DNA of 64,000 nt from positions 1,240,001-1,304,000 of the forward strand of contig CBDAPL010000001.1 of NCBI GenBank assembly GCA_965198495.1. Reading direction: 5' to 3'. Source of the stretch: RH-AL1 sp965198495 (lineage in GTDB: Bacteria > Pseudomonadota > Alphaproteobacteria > Rhizobiales > Beijerinckiaceae). A program made the position numbers and the translations under genes. Positions 7,076 through 16,757 of this stretch are shown here, piece by piece (position 1 is the stretch's first letter; the number at the start of each line of letters is the position of its first letter). The notes beneath the pieces were generated by a model that was given only the letters and a program-made list of their open reading frames with translations, was not told the DNA's origin and searched no databases.

Positions 7076-7551
7076 ACGTGGCATTGAACGAGTTGCTTCT
7101 TCTGTCCCGCGTAAGCGGTGCGACGAAGGCGAAGAGGTTAGTTTCGCCGTTCAGGATGCGCATACGTTTGGAAAGGCGACGACATCGAGACCGTCTCGCT
7201 CCGTCTCAAGCCAGGCCTTCTGTGCCTGCTGTTGGTAGAGGTCGCGCGTCAAGGCGCTTAAGCCCGCCTGTGCCACCGTCGGATCAAGGTGGATCATGAT
7301 CATGCCGGCGGTGACGTGGCTGCCCTCGTCGACGAGGCGTCGACGAGACCGCCGGTTTGCTGGCTCACCTTTTTGACGCTGGATTGCACGACGATTGATC
7401 CCGTCGCGATCACCGCGCCGGCGAGCCTGGTCGTCGCGCCCAAAGTGCCAAAACCGATGACGAGGGCGGCTGCGCTCGCATCGATCGCGAGGCAATGGTA
7501 GCGGGTGGACCGATGCGCCACTTTGGCGGAATTACTCGGCAGCATCGACAT
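7075..7551 (-). pseudogene. Broken HlyD/PrtE-type membrane fusion protein gene
   Basis: ATG 7551 lies inside the end of the ABC exporter gene (20-bp overlap). The product starts with a membrane anchor (AAALVIGFGTLGATTRLAG) and GSIVVQSSVKKVSQQTGG, as in HlyD-type adaptors of type I secretion. An 11-bp tandem duplication at 7327-7347 then shifts the frame; removing it restores GGLVDEGSHVTAG. The next frame reads IHLDPTVAQAGLSALTRDLY and WLETERDGLDVVAFP and stops at about 7151. Weaker HlyD-like pieces (ILNGETNLF, RTAYAGQKKQLVQ) follow in two more frames down to about 7075, and the C-terminal two thirds are missing. The periplasmic adaptor of this exporter is therefore not made here. Confidence 0.8.
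7327..7347. repeat. 11-bp tandem duplication that breaks hlyD
   Basis: CGTCGACGAG occurs at 7327-7336 and again at 7338-7347, period 11. Deleting one unit restores the HlyD reading frame exactly, so it is a slippage-type insertion that inactivated (or reversibly switches) the gene. Confidence 0.7.
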
Positions 7552-9358
7552 AGGCCGTTGTCCTCTGAGTTCTCACGTTCGGGGTCTCCATCCTTTCCAC
7601 TTCCGCCTTCTGCGCCGGTGCCGCGACCGGCACAGGGGTTATAGGTGTGAGAACTAGCGGCGCGGTGAGCTGAGACAAAACGTCATCGCGTGCGCCGAAG
7701 GCCTGTACCCGGCCTTCGTTGACAATCATTACCTTGTCGACGGCGGCGAGTGCGCTCGATCGATGGGCCACGACGACCACGACGCCGCCGCGTGTCCGCA
7801 CGAGCTGGATGGCACGGGTGAGGGCTGACTCGCCCTCCGCGTCGAGGTTCGAGTTCGGCTCGTCCAGAACGAGCAGGAAGGGGTCGCCGTAAAGGGCGCG
7901 TGCCAGAGCGATCCGCTGGCGCTGGCCACCCGACAGCAAGGCACCGCCCTCGCCGACCTGCGTCTCGTAGCCGTTCGGCAGGCGCAGGATCATCTCGTGC
8001 ACGCCGGCCTTGTCCGCCGCCGCCAGCAATTGCCTCGGATCTCCTTCGCGGAAGCGGACAATGTTCTGCGCCACCGTGCCAGGCAGCAATTCTACGTCCT
8101 GTGGCAGGTAGCCAATAAAGGTCCCGAGCGCGTCCACGCTCCACTGGGCCATTTCGGCGCCATCAAGGCGGATGAGCCCACGCGCAGGCGGCCAAAGGCC
8201 GACAAGAGCGCGGGCGAGCGACGACTTGCCCGATCCGCTCGGCCCGATGATGCCGAGCGCGCTTCCTGCTTCGAGCGCGACGCTTACGTCGTAGACGATC
8301 GGCGCGTCTCGACCGGCGGCAAGGAGACTAAGCGAGGTGACGCGCAGGCTCCGAGTGGGGGCTGGCAACGGTGTACGCAACTCGTTGTCCGGCAAGGCCG
8401 CGAGCGCCATGCCGAGCCGCTGCAGAGATTGCCGCACGCCTATCAGCGCCTTCCAATTGGCGATGAGCAACTCGACCGGCGAAAGCGCGCGCACGGTGAG
8501 GATGGTCGCCGCCAACATAACGCCGGCTGTCGCCTCGCGATTGATCACGAGATAGGCGCCGAGTCCAAGCAGGGCTGATTGCAGCAGCATGCGGAACGAG
8601 CGCAGCACGCTCGCGAAGGCGCAAGCGATGTCGGCGCTACGCAACTGCTCGCGCCGCACATCGCCGTTTGCACCTTCCCAGCGCTCGGCCATAACGGCGT
8701 GCATGCCGAGAGCCTGGAGTAGGCTGGCGTTGCGTTTCATCGTGTCGGCGAACGCGCGGCGGGAGTTGGCGGCATCGAAGGCTCGTTCAGTCGGAGCGCG
8801 CAATGCCGCCTCCGTGATGAACGCGAGAAAGCAAAGCGCGACGACGCCGGCGAGCACCGCCCAACCCATCATTGGGTGGAACAGGAAGCAGACGACAACG
8901 TAGATGCCCATCCAAGGTAGATCGAACAGTGCGCTTAGCGCGTTACCCGACGCGAAGCTGCGAAGATGGTCGAGGTCACGCACGTATTGGCTCGCATCGC
9001 TGCGGAGACCGGACCTCTGCTCGCGTTGCAGGAGAAGGGCGAAAACGCGGGGGCTGAGTTCCTCGTCGACGTACAACCCGACGCGCGAGAGGACGCGCGC
9101 CCGCAAGACTTCGAGGAGACTTAGGAACGCGATCATCAAGCCTGCCAGCATAAAAAGACCGACAAGGGTCGGCATGCTGCGCGAGGGCAGTACGCGATCA
9201 TAGACCTGCAGCATGAAGAGCGGACTCGTCAGCATGAGGACGTTGATAAGGGCACTGGTCAACACGAGCATGGCGAGGACCGGGCGCAGCGCCGTGACGA
9301 TAGGGCCGAAGTCGCCGTGAAACCAAAAACGAGACAAGCGAAAAGGCTGGACGTGCAT
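7532..9358 (-). CDS. Type I secretion ABC transporter (PrtD/HlyB-like permease-ATPase)
   Basis: This 608-residue exporter has an N-terminal six-helix membrane domain (about 25-310; for example MLVLTSALINVLMLTSPLFM, then MGIYVVVCFLFHPMMGWAVL) and a C-terminal ATPase. Walker A is GPSGSGKSSLARALVG, the Q-loop region is IGYLPQDVELLPGTVAQNI, the signature is LSGGQRQRIALARAL and Walker B is FLLVLDEPNSNLDAEGE. It lacks an N-terminal C39-like domain, as in PrtD/AprD exporters. It lies 75 bp after the gene for the 805-residue repeat protein, the probable substrate, and overlaps the broken hlyD. All exporter motifs are intact, so it may still work with an adaptor encoded elsewhere. Confidence 0.92.
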   Translation of the reverse strand: MHVQPFRLSRFWFHGDFGPIVTALRPVLAMLVLTSALINVLMLTSPLFMLQVYDRVLPSRSMPTLVGLFMLAGLMIAFLSLLEVLRARVLSRVGLYVDEELSPRVFALLLQREQRSGLRSDASQYVRDLDHLRSFASGNALSALFDLPWMGIYVVVCFLFHPMMGWAVLAGVVALCFLAFITEAALRAPTERAFDAANSRRAFADTMKRNASLLQALGMHAVMAERWEGANGDVRREQLRSADIACAFASVLRSFRMLLQSALLGLGAYLVINREATAGVMLAATILTVRALSPVELLIANWKALIGVRQSLQRLGMALAALPDNELRTPLPAPTRSLRVTSLSLLAAGRDAPIVYDVSVALEAGSALGIIGPSGSGKSSLARALVGLWPPARGLIRLDGAEMAQWSVDALGTFIGYLPQDVELLPGTVAQNIVRFREGDPRQLLAAADKAGVHEMILRLPNGYETQVGEGGALLSGGQRQRIALARALYGDPFLLVLDEPNSNLDAEGESALTRAIQLVRTRGGVVVVVAHRSSALAAVDKVMIVNEGRVQAFGARDDVLSQLTAPLVLTPITPVPVAAPAQKAEVERMETPNVRTQRTTAYVDAAE

Positions 9359-9433
9359 GGGGGTCCCCGCGCGGCTGAAAGGATCAATAGGGGAGACAGC
9401 CGCCGCGAGTTCGCAGGCGACCGTTCCTTATCG

Positions 9434-11851
9434 TCAGACGTGGTGGACGGCGTGAGCCAGGGTGGCCAGCGGGTCGGCGTGCGCGGCGGCGATCGGCATG
9501 TCGGCGTGAGCCGGTATCATGTCGACCCCGGTGTGGAGAGACGTTACGGGTACCGCCGAGCTGGCGACCGACGAGAAGGCTCCCGACAGCGCGTCGCCGC
9601 CGCCGCCCGTCGCTGCGGGGAAGTGCAGCGTATCAGGAAGCAGACTCACGCTGGCCACCGTCGGCGTCGGTGCCCCCACTGTGCCGGTATGGCTCTCGGC
9701 AAGCTGGGTGCCACTATCGTGAGAGGGCAGCACGTCGAGCGACGTGCCGCCGGTGGCGGTCTGCGGGCCGACGGAGAGGGTTGCGACATCGTGCGAGCCG
9801 GCCGGGGCGCCGTTGGCTGGCATGCGGGCGTCGGTCGCGCCGGAGACGAGATGCGCGGCCGTGTGCGTCGCGCCCGCCGAAGCCGACACGATCGCCGTCG
9901 GGACCGTTGCGGCATCCGACAAGGCGGTGGAGACCGTGGAGCCCGCAGCCGACGCCGCGCCTGTGCTTGCTACCGTATGAGCGAGCGTGTCGCCTGCAGA
10001 GGCGGCGGTCGTCGCGACATCCGCCACCGTCCCACTCGCATCGGTCACAGCGCTCGGCAGGAGGGTGTCGGCGGTTGCCGCGGCATCATGTGTCGCGGTA
10101 GCTGCTGTCGCCGCCCCGCCGGAGACCAGGTCGGAAGCGGCTCCTCCGGCATCGCCGATGGCACTCGAAACCAGACCGGCAGCGGCGCTCGCGAGATCAT
10201 GCGATACGCTCACGGCGCCGCTCGTCGCGACCGGCTCCAGTCCAGCTAACGTGCCGCCAGCGACAGCGCCGGCAGCTGCAGCCGGTGCTAGCTCGCCACC
10301 AGACCAGACACTGCCGCTATCGTGCGCGACGGCATCGATCGCGGCAGCGATAATAGTACTGGCAGACGCGAGGCTCGCCCCCGCCTCGCCGGGCAAGGGG
10401 GCGATGCCGTCGCTTGTGCAGTCGACCACGTCACCCGGTCCATGCAGCACGCTTTCGAGAAGGCCCGCATTGGCGATGCCGAGCGTAGCCGTGGCCGCCT
10501 GCGTGGTGCTCTCGGTTCCGGTGATAGCTCCCACCGCGCCAATCGCGTTAGTGACGGGTGAGGTGACGCCGTCCACGATGCCTTGGCCGGGCAGATCACC
10601 GGGGAGCAGCCCGCTCCCTGTTGTCGGATGAGCCGCCGCATCGATGAGGCCGCTCTGCGCGAGATCGCTGCCCGCACCCGTTAGAGCCGCGCTCGCCGCT
10701 GAACCGATCGTGCCGATATCTCCCGGCAAGTTGGTGACCGGCATGGTATCGCCGGCGAGCAACGCGCCGGGCGCGTTCGTGACGTCGGTCAAGGCGTTAG
10801 CACCCCCGATCTCGCCGAGGCCTACCGCGTTGCCGAGCCCGATCACGCCGTGAATAGTGCCCGGCGCCAACGGGTCGACTGCTGCCTCTAGCGACGCGTG
10901 GATCGTGTCGATGGCCTCGTTCGCCAAGCTCGCAGTCGGAAAGGTCGAGAGAGCTTGCGCCATGTTAATGGCGTTGCCGAACGGGTTCGCCAGGAAGGTC
11001 CCGCTCGCCACATCGCTTTCTACTCCACTCGCCAAATCGCCGGCCGCTCCGACCACGTTTATCGCATCGGTTGGCAGATTGCCCAGCGTGCCGCTATTTC
11101 CCGACAGAAGATCCAATGGTATGTTGGCGACGTCGGTGAGGAGATTGTCACCGGCGCCGAGATGGCCCAAGCCGATCGTCTCGCCGAGGTTGGTGACGCC
11201 GTGAACTGATCCCGGCAAGCCGCCCACGTCGGAGGCTCCCTCGAGGGTGTCATGAAAATCGAGAACACCGCTGTTGGCCAGCGTTTCCACCGGCGTGGCG
11301 CTCGTAAACTGTGTCGCTGAGGCGATTTCTGACGCGGGTGCGATAAGCCCTGGATTTGCGCCCCCATCAGTAGCCACACCGCTCAGGAGCTGGTTAGCCG
11401 CTCCGTCGACCGACATTGCATCAGGTACTAGATGACCCAGCGGCGAAGGATCGCCCAGCACCAGAACGGCTGGGGTCGCGATGATGTCGGTGACGAGATT
11501 GCCGTTACCAATGGGGCCGAGAACCGCGGACTCACCTAAGTTAGTGACGCCATGGACCGTTCCGATCAGGCCGTTCGCATCGGCGATGCCTTCCAAAGCA
11601 TGGGTTTGGAGGACGGCTTGGTTAGCGAGGGCAGTCGCTTCTGACGTAAGATCGATTTGCGGAGTCGCTTTCCCTTCCTCTTCAGCAGGGATAAGAGCGA
11701 AAACGTTCAGCGCCAATGCGGGCTCATCATCTCCGATCGGATGCAGGGCTGCAGACGTGGCCGGGGCGGACAAGAGGGCGTCGGCTCCGGCCAGTATTTG
11801 ATTGAAGCGAAAGTCCGACGTGTTGTCGGCAGCAAGGTCATCAAGGATCAC
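9434..11851 (-). CDS. Large Ala/Gly/Asp-rich repeat protein, probable type I secretion cargo
   Basis: This 805-residue acidic protein has no Sec signal peptide and no RTX nonapeptides. The N-terminal half holds three diverged repeats of roughly 120 residues, each with a core like GTVHGVTNLGE...GLG-IG-GN-LTDV...LLSG...NLPTDA (near residues 85-155, 200-265 and 310-380). The C-terminal half (about 480-720) is a low-complexity Ala/Ser/Thr/Val/Asp region. The end is hydrophobic (PIAAAHADPLATLAHAVHHV), like C-terminal signals of type I substrates. The start is GTG 11851 with GGAGG 8 nt before. First place in an operon with the exporter supports a secreted adhesin, matrix or surface-layer-like role. 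The family is not recognised. Confidence 0.75.
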   Translation of the reverse strand: MILDDLAADNTSDFRFNQILAGADALLSAPATSAALHPIGDDEPALALNVFALIPAEEEGKATPQIDLTSEATALANQAVLQTHALEGIADANGLIGTVHGVTNLGESAVLGPIGNGNLVTDIIATPAVLVLGDPSPLGHLVPDAMSVDGAANQLLSGVATDGGANPGLIAPASEIASATQFTSATPVETLANSGVLDFHDTLEGASDVGGLPGSVHGVTNLGETIGLGHLGAGDNLLTDVANIPLDLLSGNSGTLGNLPTDAINVVGAAGDLASGVESDVASGTFLANPFGNAINMAQALSTFPTASLANEAIDTIHASLEAAVDPLAPGTIHGVIGLGNAVGLGEIGGANALTDVTNAPGALLAGDTMPVTNLPGDIGTIGSAASAALTGAGSDLAQSGLIDAAAHPTTGSGLLPGDLPGQGIVDGVTSPVTNAIGAVGAITGTESTTQAATATLGIANAGLLESVLHGPGDVVDCTSDGIAPLPGEAGASLASASTIIAAAIDAVAHDSGSVWSGGELAPAAAAGAVAGGTLAGLEPVATSGAVSVSHDLASAAAGLVSSAIGDAGGAASDLVSGGAATAATATHDAAATADTLLPSAVTDASGTVADVATTAASAGDTLAHTVASTGAASAAGSTVSTALSDAATVPTAIVSASAGATHTAAHLVSGATDARMPANGAPAGSHDVATLSVGPQTATGGTSLDVLPSHDSGTQLAESHTGTVGAPTPTVASVSLLPDTLHFPAATGGGGDALSGAFSSVASSAVPVTSLHTGVDMIPAHADMPIAAAHADPLATLAHAVHHV

Positions 11852-12650
11852 TGTAATGCCTCCCGAGTAAGCTATAATGCTGACTCACTAGCTCAACGTC
11901 CTCAAGCAGAGTTCTTGCCTCTTGCTTTTCGTGGCTACGGCCCGGTAAGCGAACTGTCTCAATAAAGAGCTAAATATGCGCGCAATCCCGCGCATACCCA
12001 AATGGTTAGCGTAAGTCTTCGGTCATCCCCGCGCAGGCCGGGGATGCGCTCGTATCAATGGTTGTGCAGCTATTTCAGCGACAGCACAATCGATCGCCGC
12101 CGATCATCGCCTTCTCGCCGCCGATCACGACGTTCTCGAACGACCCCTTGTCGCGTCCATGGCTTTCTCTGTGCGCGCGCCGATAGATCCAGCTCGTTCC
12201 GACCGTAGATCGCGTCAGCGTAGCTTGTGCGGTCGACGCTTTTCTTTACGAGACCGTTTAGCTGCAGCATTTCGTGAAGGGTCTTGCTCAAGTTCATGGC
12301 GCCCGTTCCGCACGGACCGCAACCACCTTCTCCGATCGGCTTTCACGACATCTCGCCGCACTACTCCGAACTGGTCTACTACACTGGATAAAAAGTGATT
12401 GTCTCTTCTTGGTAAAAATTAACGATTTGTAAGTCAATACAATCGAGCGTTTCTTTTACGTTAGGTGATCAGTCTAATATATATTATTTTAAATAAAACG
12501 TCATTTCTATTCCTTTAGGTAAGTTGTAAATCAGCAACTCTTCGCTTGATCATGTCAGAAATTTCTTTCTTTGATTGACGATAGGCATAAAGCGCCGCAA
12601 TCTAAAGTCTTGAAAATGTTTACCTCCGAATCAATAAAGAAAGCGCTTCG
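11852..12650. other. Intergenic region between the type I operon and the adhesin gene
   Basis: About 800 bp between two divergently transcribed surface-protein operons. It becomes strongly AT-rich from 12390 to 12640 (for example TATATATTATTTTAAATAAAA near 12477), as expected for the adhesin promoter. A minus-strand ORF of 75 codons at 12070-12297 is Arg-rich and has no family features. I see no other gene, only the stem-loop at 12024. Confidence 0.5.
12024..12046. repeat. Single GC stem-loop (CATCCCCG / CGGGGATG)
   Basis: Perfect 8-bp arms with a 7-nt loop. It resembles the hairpin of type I-E CRISPR repeats, but I see only this one copy and no cas genes. A transcription terminator without T run or a dispersed intergenic repeat is more likely. 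Confidence 0.4.
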
Positions 12651-15600
12651 ATGATTCGTGCCGCGATATCTCCAAGTGCGCGCCTGTCGTCTGTGCAACG
12701 GACTGGTTGGTGTGGAAGCTGGTATGTACCCGCGAATTCTCGGGGTGCTAGGCGCCGCCTGATGGCGGTACTTCGAATGGCATACCGTGTCGTTGGTCTG
12801 GGAAAGCAACGAGCCCTCGGTAACCTGACAGACGACGCGACGATCTCCGCGTCACTCGGTTCGATGAGCCTGGTCTCGGCGCTCTGTTCGCCGTCAATCG
12901 GCGCTCGTGCGAGGACGGTATCTCCAGAGCACATATATGCGATACCAAGAGAAGGCGCTGCTGGTTTCGCCGCAAAGGGCACAACGGTGCGCTGGATTGC
13001 GAAAGGCCGCATACGTCACGCCATTGTTGTCGGTTCAATTGGTCTTTCGATTGCCACCGTTTTCACGATTGACGCGATGCTCTCGCTAGCCTCGGCAGGC
13101 ACTTGCGTGCAGATCGATGCGATTAGCGGAACCGCAGCGCTTGGCACAGGCGGCGTGCTTCCCGCCACCTGCGGTATCGCATCCATCGCGATCGGGGCAG
13201 GGGGCGGCGCCACGGCGTCCAATGGGGGCATAGCGATCGGCGATATCTCCGTTTCGACTGGCGTCAACTCGGTTGCGGTTGGCAGAAACGCCTCCGCCAT
13301 CGCGGCGCAAGATTCCGCATTCGGCCAAGCAGCCATGGCATTAGGCGCTAATGCAACAGCGATCGGGAGTACCGCCTCCGCCGCTGGTATCGGAGGTACA
13401 GCCTTAGGCTTCAGCGCAACATCGTCCGGCAACGCCTCCGTCGCCCTCGGTTCGAGTGACGCGATCCTAGAAGGTGGGACCGCACTGATCGCCGCGACCG
13501 CCGGAGCGAACGCGGCCGGCGTGCGCGCGGTAGCCATCGGTACCGGAACCGTCGCGGCCGGCGCTTCGTCGATCGCTTTGGGCGATTCAACCTCGACGGG
13601 GCTCTCCGTCGACGCGGTAGCGATCGGCACGTCTGCGACATCAATTGGCTCCGGCGTCGCACTTGGAAATGCCGCCAAGTCGAGCAGCGTACAAGCCATA
13701 GCCATCGGAAGCGGCGCGGCTGCCAGTGGTCAGGCCGGAACAGCCATCGGGGCCGGCGCGGCGACTGGAGGCTTAAACGGCGTCGCGATCGGTTCCTCCA
13801 CGATTGCCGCCGGCCAAAGTTCCGTGGCGCTCGGTGGCGCTGACCCGCTAGCCGAAGGCGGCGCCACAACACCTGCGGTAGCAGCCGCAGCAAACGCAAG
13901 CGCCGCTCGCGCTGTGTCCATCGGCTCTGGATCGAGCGCATTAGGTGCATCGGCGATCGCTATGGGCGATTCCGCGTCGACAGGTTTGTTCGCCAACGCC
14001 ATCGCTCTGGGAACCACGTCACGCGCTCTCGGCATCGCCGACATTGCGGAGGGGCTCAATGCGAGCGCCGGAGCTGTTGGCGAGAATGTGGCCATTGGTG
14101 TTGGCTCTTTGGCAAACGCCGCCGCCGTCACGGGTGGAGCAGTTGCGATCGGCCTTGGTAATCGGGCGATCGGTAATGGTTCGGTTGCACTTGGTAGTCC
14201 GGTGTTCGCCACCGGCGAAGGTGCAGTAGCCTTGGGCTCCAACTCCGTCGCCACGGCGACCGGTGGCATCAATGGGGGCGCCGCAAATGGCGTGGTCTCG
14301 ATTGGCGATACCGCCATCGCCGCCGGACAGGGCTCGGTGTCCATCGGCAACGGCACAACAGCCGCAAACCCCGGGTCCATTGCCTTAGGCGATGGGGCCG
14401 TGGTGAACGTCGGAGCCGTGCAAGGTGTGGCATTAGGCTCGGGTGCCATCGCCAGCACAGTGCGCGGCGTGGCGCTGGGGGTCGGGTCACTTACCTCCCC
14501 TGGCGTAAACGTCACCAGCTCTACGATAGGTGCAAACGTCTACACCTATGCCGGCCAGGTACCGCTGACCGCCGGTGTCGTTTCCGTCGGCGCCGGCGGT
14601 GCAGAGCGCCAGATCGAAAATGTCGCCGCAGGTCAGCTCAACTCGCTTTCCACGAATGCTGTGAACGGCAGCCAGCTGTTTGCTACTAATAGCGCGATCA
14701 ACATTAACGCGGCGAACCTCGCCAACCTCGGCACCGGAACCGCCGCTGCGATCGGCGGCGGTGTGAGCTACAATGCCACGACAGGGACCTTGAGCACCGG
14801 CATCCTTGTCGACGGCAATATCTACACCAATCTTGCCTCCGCAATTGGCGCCGTGGCGATCTCCAGTTCGACGTTCGCATCGAACAATGCGGCAGGGGCG
14901 CTATCGCCCATTGCGACAGGACTTAACGCGTCGGCCGGTGGCTACGGCGCTTCGGCACTTGGCGCGCAATCGACGGTCGTCGGCAATGGTGCGACTGACA
15001 ATCTCGCCGCTAATTCAACCGTGCTCGGCAGTGGCGCAAGCATTGCGCCGCTCGTCGTCGGATCCAACGTCGCACTCGGCCAGGGTTCGACGGTCGCCGC
15101 CGCTGCGGTGGCGACCACCGGGGCGACGATCGGCGGTACGGCTTACACCTTCGCCGGCGTGACGCCGGCGGGCACGGTGAGCGTCGGCGCTGCCGGGGGC
15201 GAGCGCACGCTCACCAACGTGGCGGCGGGGCGGCTTACGGCCGGCTCCACCGACGCGGTCAACGGCAGCGAGCTGTTCGCCACCAACCAGCAGGTGGGCG
15301 TCAACACCACCGCGATCACCGGGATCGGCACCGGCACGGCCGGCGTGATCCAGCGCGGCACGGCCAACCAGCTGGTGGCGACGGCGGCCGGCGGCACGGC
15401 GGCGGCGCCCGGCGCGGCGCAGACGCTGACCAACATCGCGGCCGGCGGCCTGACCGCCGCCTCCACCGACGCGGTCAACGGCGGCCAGCTGTTTGCCACC
15501 AATCAACAGGTGGCGGCGGGCGGGGCGCAGACCACGGCGCTGGGCGCGGCGGTCGCCACCGACCTCGGCGGCGGCTCGACCTACTCAGCCGGCGGTGGGC

Positions 15601-16757
15601 TCGCGGCACCGGCCTACAACGTGTACGGGACCACCCAGACCAACCTCGGCGGCGCGATCCTGGCGCTGCAGACGAAGGCGGGGCTGCAGTATTCCACCAG
15701 CGCCGGCGTGGCGAACCCGCAGACGCCGTCCAACGACGTGACCCTGGTCGGCGCGACCGCCGGGACGTCGGTGACGCTGCATAACGTGACCGCCGGCGTG
15801 GCGACGACCGACGCCGTCGACGTCGGCCAGCTGAACGCGGCCATCGCCGGCGCGGACTCACCCGTCCGCACCGGCGACGCGAGGCCCTATACGACGACGG
15901 CGACGGGCGCCGGCTCTCTTGCCGTCGGCGGCACCGCCATCGCGAGCGCCGGCTCGACGGTGGTGGGCGAGGGCGCGAGCGACAACGGCAACGTCAACGC
16001 GACCGTGCTCGGCCGCAACGCGACGATCGCGGCCGGCCTCGGCGGCGGCAACGTCGCACTCGGCCAGGGTTCGACGGTCGCCGCCGCTGCGGTGGCGACC
16101 ACCGGGGCGACGATCGGCGGTACGGCTTACACCTTCGCCGGCGTGACGCCGGCGGGCACGGTGAGCGTCGGCGCTGCCGGGGGCGAGCGCACGCTCACCA
16201 ACGTGGCGGCGGGGCGGCTTACGGCCGGCTCCACCGACGCGGTCAACGGCAGCGAGCTGTTCGCCACCAACCAGCAGGTGGGCGTCAACACCACCGCGAT
16301 CACCGGGATCGGCACCGGCACGGCCGGCGTGATCCAGCGCGGCACGGCCAACCAGCTGGTGGCGACGGCGGCCGGCGGCACGGCGGCGGCGCCCGGCGCG
16401 GCGCAGACGCTGACCAACATCGCGGCCGGCGGCCTGACCGCCGCCTCCACCGACGCGGTCAACGGCGGCCAGCTGTTTGCCACCAATCAACAGGTGGCGG
16501 CGGGCGGGGCGCAGACCACGGCGCTGGGCGCGGCGGTCGCCACCGACCTCGGCGGCGGCTCGACCTACTCAGCCGGCGGTGGGCTCGCGGCACCGGCCTA
16601 CAACGTGTACGGGACCACCCAGACCAACCTCGGCGGCGCGATCCTGGCGCTGCAGACGAAGGCGGGGCTGCAGTATTCCACCAGCGCCGGCGTGGCGAAC
16701 CCGCAGACGCCGTCCAACGACGTGACCCTGGCGGCGCGACCGCCGGGACGTCGGTGA
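12651..16757 (+). CDS. Trimeric autotransporter adhesin, N-terminal part (YadA/BadA-like)
   Basis: The 1368-codon ORF encodes the signal, head and first stalk units of a giant trimeric autotransporter. A hydrophobic signal (IRHAIVVGSIGLSIATVF, residues about 119-136) comes late, so the true start may be GTG 12987, ATG 12762 or ATG 12651; an extended signal region is common in this family. Residues about 150-650 are YadA-head repeats such as AIGSGAAASGQAGTAIGAGA. After NVAAGQLNSLSTNAVNGSQL the stalk units start, and from about residue 805 the 984-bp repeats. A one-base deletion near 16729 shifts the frame to TGA 16755. The frame is regained at about 17216, so this and 17217-23156 were one gene of about 3500 codons. 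Confidence 0.85.
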   Translation: MIRAAISPSARLSSVQRTGWCGSWYVPANSRGARRRLMAVLRMAYRVVGLGKQRALGNLTDDATISASLGSMSLVSALCSPSIGARARTVSPEHIYAIPREGAAGFAAKGTTVRWIAKGRIRHAIVVGSIGLSIATVFTIDAMLSLASAGTCVQIDAISGTAALGTGGVLPATCGIASIAIGAGGGATASNGGIAIGDISVSTGVNSVAVGRNASAIAAQDSAFGQAAMALGANATAIGSTASAAGIGGTALGFSATSSGNASVALGSSDAILEGGTALIAATAGANAAGVRAVAIGTGTVAAGASSIALGDSTSTGLSVDAVAIGTSATSIGSGVALGNAAKSSSVQAIAIGSGAAASGQAGTAIGAGAATGGLNGVAIGSSTIAAGQSSVALGGADPLAEGGATTPAVAAAANASAARAVSIGSGSSALGASAIAMGDSASTGLFANAIALGTTSRALGIADIAEGLNASAGAVGENVAIGVGSLANAAAVTGGAVAIGLGNRAIGNGSVALGSPVFATGEGAVALGSNSVATATGGINGGAANGVVSIGDTAIAAGQGSVSIGNGTTAANPGSIALGDGAVVNVGAVQGVALGSGAIASTVRGVALGVGSLTSPGVNVTSSTIGANVYTYAGQVPLTAGVVSVGAGGAERQIENVAAGQLNSLSTNAVNGSQLFATNSAININAANLANLGTGTAAAIGGGVSYNATTGTLSTGILVDGNIYTNLASAIGAVAISSSTFASNNAAGALSPIATGLNASAGGYGASALGAQSTVVGNGATDNLAANSTVLGSGASIAPLVVGSNVALGQGSTVAAAAVATTGATIGGTAYTFAGVTPAGTVSVGAAGGERTLTNVAAGRLTAGSTDAVNGSELFATNQQVGVNTTAITGIGTGTAGVIQRGTANQLVATAAGGTAAAPGAAQTLTNIAAGGLTAASTDAVNGGQLFATNQQVAAGGAQTTALGAAVATDLGGGSTYSAGGGLAAPAYNVYGTTQTNLGGAILALQTKAGLQYSTSAGVANPQTPSNDVTLVGATAGTSVTLHNVTAGVATTDAVDVGQLNAAIAGADSPVRTGDARPYTTTATGAGSLAVGGTAIASAGSTVVGEGASDNGNVNATVLGRNATIAAGLGGGNVALGQGSTVAAAAVATTGATIGGTAYTFAGVTPAGTVSVGAAGGERTLTNVAAGRLTAGSTDAVNGSELFATNQQVGVNTTAITGIGTGTAGVIQRGTANQLVATAAGGTAAAPGAAQTLTNIAAGGLTAASTDAVNGGQLFATNQQVAAGGAQTTALGAAVATDLGGGSTYSAGGGLAAPAYNVYGTTQTNLGGAILALQTKAGLQYSTSAGVANPQTPSNDVTLAARPPGRR

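Noticed and set aside
9317..10249. Plus-strand ORF of 310 codons opposite the type I cargo gene
   Set aside because: Very Arg/Gly-rich, antisense to a better-supported gene and without motifs; a composition artefact.
12024..12046. Stem-loop like a type I-E CRISPR repeat
   Set aside because: Only one copy is visible, no spacers follow and no cas genes exist in the window.
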